From: Eonycteris spelaea
Lineage: Eukaryota > Chordata > Mammalia > Chiroptera > Pteropodidae
Assembly (NCBI GenBank): GCA_003508835.1
Contig: PUFA01000022.1
Coordinates: 8,246,001-8,310,000, forward strand
Length of the DNA: 64,000 bases
Direction of reading: 5' to 3'
The position numbers and the translations under genes are program-made. This document shows positions 22,701 to 34,579 of the stretch, piece after piece. The first letter of the stretch is position 1. The number at the start of each line of letters is the position of its first letter. The notes under the pieces were generated by a model. That model did not search any database. It was not told the origin of the DNA and saw only the letters and a list, made by a program, of their open reading frames with translations.

Positions 22701-25589
22701 TACTTTTTGAAAATTATCGAAGGTCTCATTATAGAGTTTTTCAAATAATGGAGGACTCCAAAGAGCTTCTTTGAGAATGATAGCTATCTTACTGACTCAG
22801 TAATTATAACTAAGCATTGAAACACGAGAATAAACATATGATCGTTCTGTTGCCCAGTAGAGCAATGATGTTATGACACGATGTGCAGTCTGAAAATTCT
22901 ATGAAACACTCATGAGAAAATGAGAATTACAAAAGGCCTATCATGTCGTGGAGTTAGTATGGAAATGATTTTGATTTCACATACACTTCAAGGGTCAGGG
23001 ACATCCACGGTAGGATCATTTGACAGCTGCTGGTGTAATCTTTCTCAGACAGTGTCATCACCATTCACTAACTGGTTTAGACCAGAAACCCAGGAACGTG
23101 CCTTTATTGTCTCCCCCCAAACTCATATGCAATTCAATAATATATAGCCACAATACAGGTATAAAAACATTAAGTTGTTTTATTTGGTTTTAACTGTGAT
23201 ATGACTGCCCTATTCTGCACCTCTCACCACCACCATCTCCATGTAGTATAAGTGTATGCATCTTATAAAAGTTTCTCTTCTTTCCATCTAGTCCTCCTTT
23301 TTTTCCCCATAACTTGAGAGAAGAAAGCATCATCTTTAGGATGGTGCTCTGTCATATTTGCCTCCTCCTTCCAGTTCTCACTCTTTCTTCCTGCCTGAAA
23401 CGCTCAAGAATTCGAACATAAAAAAGAATCACAGATCTCCTGAGGCTGTTCGTGATTTCTACCTTGTGTCCACTTCACTGGTCCCAAACCCTCCTTCCAT
23501 GTACTGTGTCTCTTAGTCCCAGCTATTGGATCGTTGGACCCTACGTGTAGTTGCACGGGCAGAGGCGGCGTTCTTGGTCTTCCTAGCATTTCATACTAGA
23601 TTTTCTCTAATTGGTGTGTCACTTAAGACTCTTGAGTCCAGACTTCCTTAGAAGGAACACTTCAATCCTGACTCCAGCCTTTGAAGGAAAACCTAGCCTC
23701 TGACATGGACAACCAGATGTTGGCCAAATCGAAACCCAGAGGCAGAGTGGGGTTCAGACATCTTCATCTCCAGTTCCTTTGTCGTCATAACTCTTCATCT
23801 TCCGCTCACTGACATACATGCTAAAAAAAAAAAATTCTCCTTCTTTCATTCTTCTGTCATTTCCCTTTATTTGGTTCTTAGAATAATCTGATAAAATACT
23901 ATTTATCAGAAGCAATAATTTTTCTAACTTTGATGTATTAAAGGGAAGAATTTAACATTCTCTTCTAAATGTAATGTTTATAGAAACCAACAGATTTTAA
24001 ATACTAGCTAAGGTCTACCAGCAACATATGGTCTTGTTTAGAAACCGTGTTCATGTTGCAATAGGATTTTGCACATCCTTTACATATCCAACGCAAATTT
24101 TCAAATACCACATTCTTAATTGTTTGCTGAAACCAAATATGGTTTGGCATGACTCCAAGGATCCATTAAATTGAAAGAATTTCATCAAAACATCACAAGA
24201 AATGACTCAGAGTCAACAAGTCAGTCCCCCCCAAAATCACATTTTAAAAAACATTAAAAGTTCTTCTCTGACTGTGAGAGGAGTTGGCAATTATAGATGT
24301 GCAGCATAAAAGGTAAAAAATAATTTGCAAAAGATGTCACATTTCCAGTGATAAGGCCATTTTCCAGATGGTAGTAGGCGTCCTGTATTAGAATCAAGAG
24401 TGGGGTCAGTATGTCTCAAACTTAGGCAGAGTCACAGAAAAAAAACATTGTCATCTGGCTCCTTTGGTTCTACAACAACTTAAAGTTGGTATTTTTGCTT
24501 CTTTGATATTAATAAAGCTATTCTAGTAACATATAAGGGTATTTTATTGTAAGAATCTATCATACATTATTCATTCGACACACTGGCTAGATAATTAGAA
24601 TCTCTTTATTTTTCTCCATTTGACTGTTGTCCAGATGTCATTTATTTGTTTTTTAACCACTGAGTATTCTGATATCTTATTTTCTAGAATCTAATATTGT
24701 GTAAAATTAGAATAATAATCTTTGTATGCTAGAGGATTAGAAAGAGTAACTTGGACATTTGTTATACACTTTAAAATTTTATGAGACGACGTTCACATGG
24801 CAAGCCTTAATATTTATCAAATGAAAATTATGTTATCTTCATACAGACTCTTGTGGATAAAAACATGGTATGCGATTCTGATTTAAATTCATATAACTCA
24901 TAGATTTAGTCAATGTGTACTTCTAATATTTCACAGAAGACATCAATAAGAAGCAATTCAAAAGCGTTGGCTTCTTTTGAGCACACGGGGTATCACCGAG
25001 AGGTGTGACATGTGTGAGGAAAACCTGATGTGACCTTGTGTTTAAAGCTATAACATCAGTTTCTGTTTAGTCTGGCCCTACACAAGACTAGTGTACAAAT
25101 TATTGCAATGACATTCAGATCATTATGCTGACAAATCCAAGAATTTTGTGTATTACTTCAAATTAGAATCAAAGTTACGATAGTATCAGAATACCTCATT
25201 GTAACTCACATCCAATATCAAAGTAAGTTTTGTTATATTGACCCTCTAGATTAGTTTTTGCCTCCTCTCGACTGTCTGGAAAGAACCAATGAAGATAACA
25301 AAAATTAAGTTTAGTGGAAACATAACATTTAAATAAATAATAGTCTGATTCCTTCTGTAAACTCCTCGTTTCCAAATGGTCCTAATTAAAGCATACCTAG
25401 GCAGTAATGTAAAGAGCATATGACAATTGTAAACTGTTTCAAGCTATTCTTAATGGTCATGTAATCCATCATTTATAACACCATCAAAAGCCATCCTCAT
25501 GCTGACAACCAAGACTCCTAGTGATTTCTTCCCTTTCTAGAGGGTGTGCTTTTAATGTTCCTGATAGTTCTCGTAACTTTTTGAAAATA
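22701..25589. other. Unique DNA, no gene recognised
   Basis: Long AT-rich interval. No repeat was identified with confidence. 23,280-23,830 is somewhat richer in C and G. The short frames at 22,920-23,147 (plus) and 23,404-23,589 (minus) have no recognisable content. Confidence 0.5.
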
Positions 25590-25594
25590 ATATT

Positions 25595-25780
25595 TAACAT
25601 TTTGGGATCGGTCGCTATATAAGCTAAGTGCTTTCCATATACTATCTGTAATACAGTTAGCAGCCATAAGGGAGAGATACTGTTATTCCATTTATAGATG
25701 TGGTTTAGATTAATGAAGTCACTCGACTGAGAGTAAACCCATGAATCTCTAACATGGATTTTCATCACTACAACACAGAG
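25595..25780 (-). mobile_element. MIR SINE
   Basis: The plus-strand order follows reverse-complement MIR closely: 'GCTAAGTGCTTTCCATATAC', 'GATACTGTTATTCCATTTAT', 'GATGTGGTTTAGATTAATGA', and 'AGTCACTCGACTGAGAGTAA' leading to 'ACCCATGAATCTC'. The 103-codon minus-strand frame at 25,484-25,795 is therefore SINE-derived and spurious. Confidence 0.75.
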
Positions 25781-25971
25781 CGTACTGTTTACCATGGAGC
25801 TTATATGTCATCAGAGCTTAGCAAGACTTTCAATATCAACTCAGACTCATTTATTTTCAAAGATGCAGAACGCTCAAATTTATAGGTTTATGCAGTCACA
25901 TAGAATTTGTGGTATACTAAGTACTCCAAATAATACAAACATAATGTAAGATGCTTGTCGAATGAAGAATG

Positions 25972-25990
25972 AATGGATGGATGGATGGAT
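25972..25990. repeat. Short (ATGG)n repeat
   Basis: Four to five ATGG/GATG units next to a GAATGAAGAATGAATGG stretch. This is a small tetranucleotide repeat, probably grown from the GAATGAAT sequence beside it. Confidence 0.85.
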
Positions 25991-26184
25991 AATAAAATGA
26001 CATTTAGTAGCAGTTGCTCTATTCTTGAGTGATGATAAAATATAGTAAGGCTTCAAAGTATAGTAGGGCTTAAAGAGAAATGCTGAGACAAGAAGCTTAT
26101 TCCTTAACATTAAAGAAACACAACTATTAAAACGGAAGGTGCTTATGACTTTGATTAAATTGCTTCCTCTACATATACCCGTTA

Positions 26185-26706
26185 GAGACCTACCCTTTTC
26201 CCCAGGGATAATTAGCAACCCCCCCACCCTACCCCCACCCTGCCCAGGCAGCAAAAGACAGTAGCCCAAACCTAACTAATATTAGGTCACAAGGTCTGAA
26301 CCTCGGGCAGGCTAAAGATAAGGACCTAAGTTCTGTTTCAGTTCCGGAGCTCTAAGGTGGAATGACTCCCTGCCTAGTTTCCCGTGAGACCAGACAGAGG
26401 GACTCCGGAAAAGACCTCAGCATTGTCCTTAACGCCTCAATCATGATTCATTACCTTTACCTCACCTTCAACCGATCATTCCCAACATGGCTTCGAACCC
26501 GTAACCCACGATGTCCTGTGATTTTGCCCTGGAACATCTGTAACCTATACGCCATTGGGGAGTATGGGCTTTGGAGCACCTGTTCGCCTTCTCCTGGACG
26601 GCACCATTCATCCATAGAATAGCGTCTCTCTCCACTGCGGTTCTCGGTGTTTAGCGTTTAGCCCTGCTAAGCGCTGTGTAGACGAATTCTTTCTGTTCTA
26701 TTATAG
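26185..26706 (+). mobile_element. Probable retroviral solo LTR
   Basis: A compact block with higher GC than its flanks. It ends in an R/U5-like order: 'TATGGGCTTTGGAGCACCTG', a degraded polyadenylation-signal region ('ATAGAATAGCGTCTCTCTCC'), 'GCGGTTCTCGGTGTTTAGCG' and 'CGAATTCTTTCTGTTCTATT'. The arrangement resembles class I endogenous retrovirus LTRs. The polyadenylation hexamer is mutated, no internal genes flank it, and I cannot fix its 5' end exactly. Confidence 0.5.
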
Positions 26707-27940
26707 TATTTGCTGTAAAAACCAATCAAGGACTCGGCATTTTACACACAAACTTGTGATAGTTAGATGCCAGCATTTGATGAATCTAGGTTATAATTCT
26801 TGCAGAGTACCAGTTATCTGAAAACGCAGGTTCTAATTCTTTGTTGAACAACGAAGGTTGTCATTCCTTCAAATAGGCTTTATACTAAAATTGGTAAATG
26901 CCCCAAATAATTAATTAATATGTGCAATTAATTGAATCATCTTAATGTACGTACGGTTATAAGTCAGTATAGATGGAAAAGATACAGTCAAGATAATTTT
27001 TCCCAACTTTTCAAATGTAAATTCTAATACTTTGAAAAGTCGTTCTAGTTCATGAATGAAATAAAGTGTTATCTGTCTTCGCGGTTGTTTAGGAAAAGAT
27101 TACATTTTTCTAAATCTACTGTAACTTAGTTTTCACCGTAAATCTCAGACGTCTCTCTTAAAATTGATTTTTTTCAGGTTTTGGAAAACTAACATCCGGT
27201 TTTCTTTTTAAATAAAAAATGGATTCAGAAAAGATTTGTACCTCTCTATATTGCACCTAGGAGTATGACTACACTCTGGTGTAATTAGACCCTTGCAAGG
27301 GTAAAAAAAAAAAAAAGAAATTGAATAGAACATCATTGGTTAATTGCCTCTGTTCAGTTAAAATGGCCTCGTCAAAGTGTAAAGTGAAGCCAGACACAAG
27401 CGCGTGGCTTGAGGGCAGGGCCACTGACGGAGCGGTCTGGCAGCACACAAAGCGGTGTGTGCTCTCAGAGCGGTGGCTTCGGTAGACGTGTGTGGTGGCC
27501 TTGCAGTGGCGTGAAGTCCAAGGCAAACCCGTATGTGCGGTCACTCCCACCGCAGTGATGGTTTGACTTTCCCAAACTGTTAACGGCCACTTTTTATATC
27601 GCTTATAAAAATGGTAATGTAACATATTTATTCAGCCTGTCAGTCCCAAGGCTGACTGACAAAGATTGCAGAGAATTTATTTACCTTAAATCCATATTTC
27701 CTAACTCGAGATGTGGTCAGAATTTTAAAGAAGCTCTATAGCATGCAAACAGGCATCTTATAATTCCTTAGGGCCTACTTGTGGGAAATATGTCTAAATT
27801 CTAGGATGAAATGGTACATTCATAAATCACTAAGCAGTATTGTGGGAGCCTGTGTATTTTCTTTTTGAAAAGAGTTAGGCGTGTTCTCCCACAAGACGAG
27901 AAGGTGACTCTCTCCTCAGATCCCCAGGGGAGGCAAAGCC
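26707..27940. other. Unique DNA, no gene recognised
   Basis: AT-rich up to about 27,340. Then a more GC-rich stretch (27,340-27,560) has several CpGs and repeated 'agcggt' words. The 118-codon minus-strand frame at 27,269-27,625 ends in poly-Phe from an A run and shows no recognisable domain. No function is assigned. Confidence 0.45.
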
Positions 27941-27947
27941 AGGCGGC

Positions 27948-28105
27948 CGAGGGCACCAGCCCTGGGGCCTGACAGCCTGTGTTCGTGAACTGGTCGGCTG
28001 CTGGCTGGGTGACGTGGGCTCTTCACCTCTCAGTGCCTCAGTTTCCTCACCTGCAATGCCAGTAAAATTAATGCTTAACCCCAAGGGCTTGCCATGAGGG
28101 CTGAG
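27948..28105 (+). mobile_element. MIR SINE
   Basis: Forward MIR landmarks: 'GGCCTGACAGCCTGTGTTCG', 'GGCTGGGTGACGTGGGCTCT', 'CACCTCTCAGTGCCTCAGTT', 'TCCTCACCTGCAATGCCAGT'. Good preservation of the 'cctcagtttcctca' core makes this assignment secure. Confidence 0.85.
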
Positions 28106-28340
28106 TTCATACATCTCCGTGTTTTGACTGGACTGAAACAGTACACGTCACGTGTGTTAGTGACTACTGCTAAACAAATGGCCACCTTCTCTCATTTTGA
28201 CTGCCACATGGCAAACTACGCCCTTGGGACAGACAGAAAATATGGACTGTTCTACCCAGGCTGTCGTGTGGTGTGAGTGCTGTGCTCGGGGTGATGCTGT
28301 GAGAGATGGCAATGATTTTACAGGAGAAGTGACAGCCAAG

Positions 28341-28560
28341 GCTTGAGCCGAGCTTTTTGCTTACGAGCAGTATTGCCTTTGGGAAGTTATTCAACCGCTG
28401 TGTGTCTCCGTTTCCTCTTCAGGAAAATAGACAAACAAAAGAACAAAAAACAAAATAACAACCACCTCTCAAGATTTCTGGGAGACGAAATGGAGTAGAG
28501 TACCACATATAAAGGGCTTAGGACATTATCTGTCATAGAGTAAATAGTCTATAAAGATGA
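28341..28560 (+). mobile_element. MIR SINE with A-rich insertion
   Basis: A MIR core ('TTTGGGAAGTTATTCAACCG', 'CTCCGTTTCCTCTTCAGGAA') is split by an A/C-rich segment at about 28,430-28,465 made of AAACAAAA-like units. It resumes with 'CACCTCTCAAGATTTCTGGG' and 'AAAGGGCTTAGGACATTATC'. The insertion may be a small expanded simple repeat rather than a transposon. Confidence 0.7.
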
Positions 28561-29525
28561 GTCATTTCACTCAGACAAAGAGACTGGAAGGAGAGAGAGA
28601 TGATTTGCATGGCACTAAGGGGGGAAGAGTGGAGAGAAGGTAAGGACTTCATAATGGTGTAAAATAATTAGCTGACAATAGCAGGTATTCTCAGAAACAG
28701 AGAACACTGCCTGATGGGAGAAAGAAGGACAGGTGGAGTGAGAGTGGTCACGAGTCTCCATTTTAAAACCTCAGTGGGGAACGAGTCCTAATATTGACTA
28801 ACAAACCTGTGTGTTTTTTCCCCTTAACAAAGTATCTCTCGATTTGAAGTTTAAGACCCAGTGTTGTCATTCGAAGTTTTCTAAAATTATATTTTTAACG
28901 GCAGTTTCACATTTTTATCACCGCCCACTCACAGAGTCACAGATAATTCCGAGATGTTTTACATCCTTTGATATCTTGGCGCTCTCTAGTACTGGAAGAA
29001 AAATAACAAGCAAAAAGATTGTGGCAATAGTAAGACTGAGACTCATCACAAAACGAGTGGGTGAGTCTCCTCTCTACCTGCGTAGCCACAGGCCCGCAAC
29101 GCCATCTCAGCGCTGGGCTAGGACGGTCTCTCAGCGCTTAGCAGGAGATGGTTCAAACAAGACAGAAAGCCCTACCTAGCTCCGTTCCACGCGCACACTC
29201 CCACAAACTCATGCCTTCCTGTTTGGAGAGCAGTCAAATCAGAATATTGTATTTTCTATTTCAGAAGCGTCTCAAAATCCTGAACTCTTGGGGGAAAAGT
29301 GATGGTTATTCAACAGGAGAATTTAAAACCAAGTATTTTTCAAGGACACACATCAAGATAAATGATACTGTCGGATGACTATAGGCCAAAACCATTTCTG
29401 AAAATATTTTTTACAGGCCAAAGAACACACCTGGCATTTATTTAAGTAAGATCTCGTCTCCAAATTCTTCAATATATTAATTATAAGCACATGATTAGGT
29501 CGTTAACTACTTTCATTTGAACCTT
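28561..29525. other. Unique DNA, no gene recognised
   Basis: A purine-rich patch lies at 28,565-28,640. The 122-codon forward frame at 28,811-29,179 has no start context or domain that I recognise and is AT-rich in its first half; I do not call it a gene. Confidence 0.4.
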
Positions 29526-29675
29526 TGCTACTCCGAGTGTGGTTATGAACCCGGCAGTATTGAAATCCCTGAGAAGTTTGTTAGAAATGTCAGCTGTCAG
29601 ATCTACTGAATCAGAACCTAGAGTCTCATCAAATCCACATTTGATGTTTACAGACATATAAGTTTGAGGCACCTT
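29526..29675 (+). mobile_element. hAT-Charlie MITE (MER20-like)
   Basis: The order 'CTCCGAGTGTGGTTATGAAC', 'AGAAGTTTGTTAGAAATGTC', 'CAGATCTACTGAATCAGAAC' and 'ATATAAGTTTGAGGCACC' matches the nonautonomous hAT family whose consensus reads 'tcaaagtgtggtcc ... cttgttagaaatgcaaa ... cctactgaatcagaa ... gtttgagaaccac'. The termini are eroded. Confidence 0.75.
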
Positions 29676-29684
29676 AATCTAGAA

Positions 29685-29850
29685 CAGTGCTTCTTGATAC
29701 ATGCTTCATATCAGAAACGCCTAAGATGTACTAAAAAATAGTAATGCCCGGGATTTACCAATGGCGATTTTATTCAGTTAGGCTTGCGTGGGTCACTAGC
29801 ACCAGAATTGTTGTTTAAGCTTCTCACGTGATTCTGATGTGCAGGCAGTG
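29685..29850 (+). mobile_element. hAT-Charlie MITE (MER5/MER20 group)
   Basis: It starts CAGTGCTTCTTGATACATGC, a mutated CAGTGGTTCTCAA-type terminal repeat. It continues through 'CATATCAGAAACGCCTAAGA' and 'TAATGCCCGGGATTTACC', and ends near 'CTTCTCACGTGATTCTGATG'. It lies directly after another MITE of the same group, only about 10 bases away. Confidence 0.7.
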
Positions 29851-31567
29851 TTAATAACAACTGATCTGCATAAGCGAAAATGGATAACTTTTGAGAAACT
29901 CAAAACTTTGTTTAAAAATAAGTAAGATCACTTTCCTGTAAGAATTGAGCTTATCACAAAGAACAATGGACCTTTCAACAACATCGAGAAAGATCTCTCT
30001 TATCACAAACCAGAGCGAACGTTCTCAACACTAAGGCTATAACCGGCAGGTATAAGGGAGACAAATATATGGAAGAAGGAATATAATTAATCTCATCTCA
30101 AATAGAAAAGATTACAATTCGATATGAGATCCAAAGGTGAAGGCAGCTGGTCCAAAAAGGACTAAAGGTCGGGAACCAAAATGTTCACCAAGGAGTTCTA
30201 GATGGTGTTTAACTTCTAGTCTTGACAATACATTTTTTTTTATTACTATATGTTGAGGTGTTTGTTTGTCGTCTAGTTCCTTCATGTGCAGAGACCGATT
30301 CCAGCTGTAAATATTCCAGAACTCACAGGTATAGAAGTAATTGCACCAGGTCGGAGCACAGAGAATGGGGTTGGCCAAGGTTCGTCATCCCATGTCATCC
30401 TCCCTTTCAGCAACTGACTGATGCCTGGCTTTCTCCCTTCGAGTTTGTTCAAGGGCCTCACAGCGTTGACCATTGTAACGCGAGACGTTACATACACAAG
30501 CATGTGATGTATCAATGGGGAACTGAACGTTTTAGATAAATACTTGCCCGTCTGGCGAGATAGATGCAATTGTGTAAATTCCGGAGTGCTTAGGTAATGA
30601 CTTGCAGATGTGTGGAAGGAAAATGTCTTCGTCGTTCTCTGACTGTTGACGGCTTTCCTAAAACCTTTATTAAATTTGCATTTAGTCACATATTTACAAA
30701 GTGGTAATTAAAAGGAAATAAAGTCACAGTTAAATAATGCAATGCATGCTAACGAATCCACATAAGTCATAAATGAATTCTTAGCAAAGTAATAGGCAAT
30801 GAATTTTGCATAGGCCCTTGAAAAGAAATCAAAGTTTTCTTTTTGTTTTGTTTCTATGCCAGTAAGATGTTTCATGGATTTGTGGGGCCACATATGTGAG
30901 GAAAGAAAGACTGGGGGTGGTGAGAAGTCTTTTGTTAATGAAATCCTGAGATATTTACAAAAATATTGATTTTTGAAAAATGCAATACTATAGTCTGTTT
31001 TTGCCATCTTCAAGAGATCGTATTACAGACTTTTCTAATAATTTTCATGCTGGGTCAAAATCATGGTTGAAACAGGCCAATACTGTCTGCTCTAGCTAAG
31101 TGTGCTAAATTGAGGATTAAAACATCCAAATATTAAGGGAAATTCTGAAATATCAAAGACGTCTCAGGTAATCCATTCTACAGGATTCACTGAAAAAGCT
31201 ACTTTTTTTTCTGGAACCTCATCCAATATGTAGTGGTGAGTAACTTAAATTTTACATTCCTACAAAGGTTGAAAATATTGTAGCTTATCTTTTTTATTGG
31301 TTTTAAGAATCCCAGTATTCGCAGAAATAAAAATGCTCGAAAATTATTTCTGCAGTGTTTGTAATTCTTAATAAAACTCCTAAGCATCCATAGGCAATTA
31401 TAGTTAGATTTATTAGAAAACTAATTCCATGTGATCGTTTTACAGAAGAAACATACTTTACAGGTTCCTTTTAATCTTAAAATGTCGTCTATTTCAGGAA
31501 AGTGTGTGTGATTGAAAAACATAAGATATAAATTCTCATCTGGTCAAACTTCACTCTTCTCTATAAT

Positions 31568-31570
<3 letters not shown>
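29851..31570. other. Unique DNA, no gene recognised
   Basis: Overlapping frames are open on both strands at 30,222-30,539 (plus) and 30,282-30,689 (minus, 135 codons). Neither resembles a known domain. The rest is AT-rich with no clear repeat. Confidence 0.4.

Positions 31571-31571
<1 letters not shown>

Positions 31572-31606
<35 letters not shown>
31572..31606. repeat. (CT)n microsatellite
   Basis: An uninterrupted CT dinucleotide array of about 17 units, and therefore likely polymorphic. Confidence 0.95.
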
Positions 31607-31611
<5 letters not shown>

Positions 31612-32699
31612 TAAAACGCTTCTGGCCTGCCTTTCCATTCCCTTCCTTTCTCTAATCTTTTAAACTTCGTCAGCGAAACATTGTTAAACTATGCTTTCTG
31701 AGCCTCTCCTCTGACATATTCATATCCAAATAGTTCTCCTTCTGATAAGTCTCAGCTTAAACCCACAAAGTCAACTCTTCATGTAACAATGGCAAGCAAG
31801 AAATAAAATTAGTAAGAGGAGGTTTTCTTTTAGAGAGGGTGAGAATGTCATAGTCTGTCCATTTGCTTGTACAACTAACACCTCTCGGACTGTTACCTTC
31901 AGAGGAAAGATTTCAATGTGATGATAACTGCTCTCAATCACTAAAGGGGACAGACACTGAATGTGGCAAGCTATTATTCTAATGAAACACTTCTACGTTT
32001 ATTTCAGAATCTGGAAGGCAGGCGAGGTGGCCCGCACATGCTCAGTAAACTCGGTAACTTAAGCGGTCTGTAGAGTTGAAAAACAAACAATAATCAAAGC
32101 AACAACAGAAAAAGGAGATTGATGAGAAAGAGAAATATAGTGAAAGTCCTAGAGAAAACCAAAAGAGATAGGACTAATAATAAGCAAAGGTGACTGAGTT
32201 CCAAAGTCATCCAACCAAGCCACATTAAAAAGGATTTCACGGGAATTGGCAGGGAAGTAGAGGGAAAATGGAGGGGATCTGGTCAGGCTATCGGGTGAGG
32301 CGAATGGGAAGGTAATTATTGGGAGGAATAGCAGAGGGACAGTATGGTTTTTTCTGCTCCAAAAGGAGAAGGTGGAATTTACCCCCTAGTGTGTTTCTTT
32401 TCATGCATCTAATTCTCTATCAGAAATCGCATCTCCTCATTTCAATTATAAATCCGTGATTTTAATACTTTTTGCTGTGATAAGGTGACATTGCCCAAGA
32501 GGTGTAAGTTGTCTGATTTATAAATTTATCAAATAGGTTTATTTTGTGAGTCCGAATCATTTTTCATCACAAAATTCTGATAACATACTAACCAGTATAT
32601 TGTGTGGTTTGAAACTATCATATCATTGCCCTGAAGGGAACAGCTTTTTCATTCCTGTTATTTTATTTGGACATCCTGGAGGTTTTAAAGCATGGCCCC
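31607..32699. other. Unique DNA, no gene recognised
   Basis: AT-rich DNA. A purine-leaning stretch runs from about 32,090 to 32,400. No repeat or coding feature was recognised. Confidence 0.45.
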
Positions 32700-32850
32700 T
32701 CATCTTTGACAGACCTCCCGACCAGAGTAAAGACAGGCTCCCTGTTACGCCCTGTCCAGACTGCTGACCCCTGAGCAAAATAACAAATCATTGTTTCAAG
32801 TCTCCATGTTTGGGGTGGTTTGTTACATAGTGATAGATAACTGAGAGTTT
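32700..32850 (+). mobile_element. MaLR-type (MLT1-like) LTR 3' end
   Basis: The segment ends with 'CAAGTCTCCATGTTTGGGGT', 'GGTTTGTTACATAGTGATAG' and 'ATAACTGAGA'. This is the hallmark 3' end of many MaLR LTRs ('taagccactaagttttggggtggtttgttacacagcaatagataactg'). The upstream LTR body is not clearly recognisable. Confidence 0.65.
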
Positions 32851-34240
32851 GTTCAGGGGTGGGGTGGAGGGAGCTGGGAGAACTAACTCTTTAAGAAAAA
32901 GCAACGATGTTATTGGTTTGGGGGATGAAGCAGGTGGATGCCAGAAAAGCCTTGAGGCAGTGTTAGTGAACCAGCCCGAAGACCATGGAGGAGGTTGTTG
33001 GTCACAGTTTCAAGGAAAATGAAGGAGATGTTATTAGAAGCTGGAAGAAAGGCGCCTCAGGAGGCGGTGGGAATGTTGTCAGCCTCTGTCTTGCGGCCAA
33101 CGTGGAAAACAGGAAATGAACTAACTAAACTCGACCGTCTAGGAGAATCTTGAAAATATTCTCTGCTTCTTTGCCAGCTATGATAAAAATGAAAGAGAGA
33201 GGGTATAGGGTGAGGGAATGCAGTGCTAAGTACATAAGATCCAGCATTGGCTAAGTTCAAAAATAATACTTTCTTTTTCCAGGCCTTTCCAGAGGACAAA
33301 AAAATAAAATAAAATAAAAAAAATAAACACTGTGATGCCGCAAATCTAATTCCGTGTGGGACTGTTAGATTGTTTTTAACATCTCAGAAAGAACTGTGCT
33401 CGCTCAGAAACTTTCACGCAGACAGAATGAGAAAGGCACGTCTTGCACATCCCTGTCCTACTAAAAACGGGGCTTCTAAAAGTCTTAACACTGTTGCCTC
33501 CCAGAAGCTCTGCGGGGGCCCAGGCCAGGGGGAAGACTTGTTACAAAGAGCCAGGTGGTTGTGACTTTTGCCTAACAGAGAACCCTAATTACCGTCATGG
33601 AAAATCCACACGGTTTTTGAAGGGCCTTGTTCGGGTCCAAATAACTGCAGCTTAAAACGCAACGGGAAGAGGTCTTCGGGACCCTGCACTTCCATGGGCA
33701 AGAATCTGGTTGAGAAAGATTCAGAGGGCAGAACCATGAGCCCAGAGAGCAGAAGCAGGACCCACAGGGAATAATTCCTGTAGAGCCACCCTGAGGCCTG
33801 ATCGTCAAGGCCGAAAGCTGGAAACGGGCCCAGCTGCGGTTCACCACTGCGATGCGATGCGCCGTGACTGGCCAGCCTCCTGTTGCTCCCTTCTCAACGG
33901 GAGCGCCCCTGGCAGCTGTCTCACACCTGTTCCCCGGACAGCGCCGCAGGTGTACGCGGAGATAGTGCCCTGTTTCACCCCCAGGACCGCAGATCAGCAG
34001 CACGGTACCGGAGGCGTAGTCTCCAAGGAGCCAGACCCAAGAGCCTCACCTGTAAAGTTGAGGACACGGGGCTCTCCAAGTGGGACCAATTCTGGAATGG
34101 CCTGAAGCCCTAGGGTCTTTCCATCGGGCGAGTATATTTTACACGTGTGCGGAGTGTAAGTGATTTGTGGCCAGCGGGCATACTGTGGCAGTTTTTAAAA
34201 GCAAGACGCCAAAATACTTGAGACAGTCCTCTCACCGAGA
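32851..34240. other. Unassigned DNA with a CpG-rich patch
   Basis: No gene recognised. 33,790-34,030 is CpG-dense relative to its surroundings, and several reading frames are open on both strands (33,572-34,003 minus; 33,857-34,113 plus). Their overlap in several frames indicates GC-driven openness, not coding. Confidence 0.4.
33297..33326. repeat. (AAAAT)n simple repeat
   Basis: A-rich pentamer-like repeat of AAAAT/AAAATA units. No adjacent SINE body could be recognised. Confidence 0.9.
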
Positions 34241-34579
34241 AGGTTTATGTTCTTTCTCCTCGAATGTGAGCTCTCTGACAGCTTGCCCAAGAGCATATGG
34301 CCGCAGTGATCTGTACCAGTTTCTGGAGGCCGGGCTTAACGCAAAGGTGAATTCCATTCCCTGGATGCTGTGATTGCCCCTGGAACGAGCCGGCACGCCG
34401 TGAGGGGCGGAGCCCCAGGCAGCCCGGAGAAGCCCGTATAAGAGAAAGCCGAGGCGTCCCGTATTCAGCACTGAGGTACCGCGGAGGGGAGCAGCCGCTC
34501 GGTCCACGCGTCTGCTGTGTGGAGCAGCGAGAACCGGCAGGCCGAGTCCTGCTGGAATTGCACATGAGTGAGTACACAG
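34241..34579 (+). mobile_element. Possible LTR-like repeat, GC-rich
   Basis: Phrases such as 'TGACAGCTTGCCCAAGAGCA', 'CGCAGTGATCTGTACCAGTT' and 'CTGGAGGCCGGGCTTAACGC' remind me of a mammalian LTR consensus, but I cannot name the family. The two minus-strand frames here (140 and 110 codons) overlap each other and are probably GC-rich noise. Confidence 0.35.

Noticed and set aside
25484..25795. 103-codon minus-strand frame
   Set aside because: It overlaps a MIR almost entirely.
16053..26706. The two LTRs at 16.05 kb and 26.2 kb as ends of one provirus
   Set aside because: They do not resemble each other, and the DNA between them is L1 fragments and unique sequence, not gag-pol-env.
27269..27625. 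118-codon minus-strand frame
   Set aside because: It contains a poly-Phe run from an A homopolymer and has no domain or splice context that I recognise.
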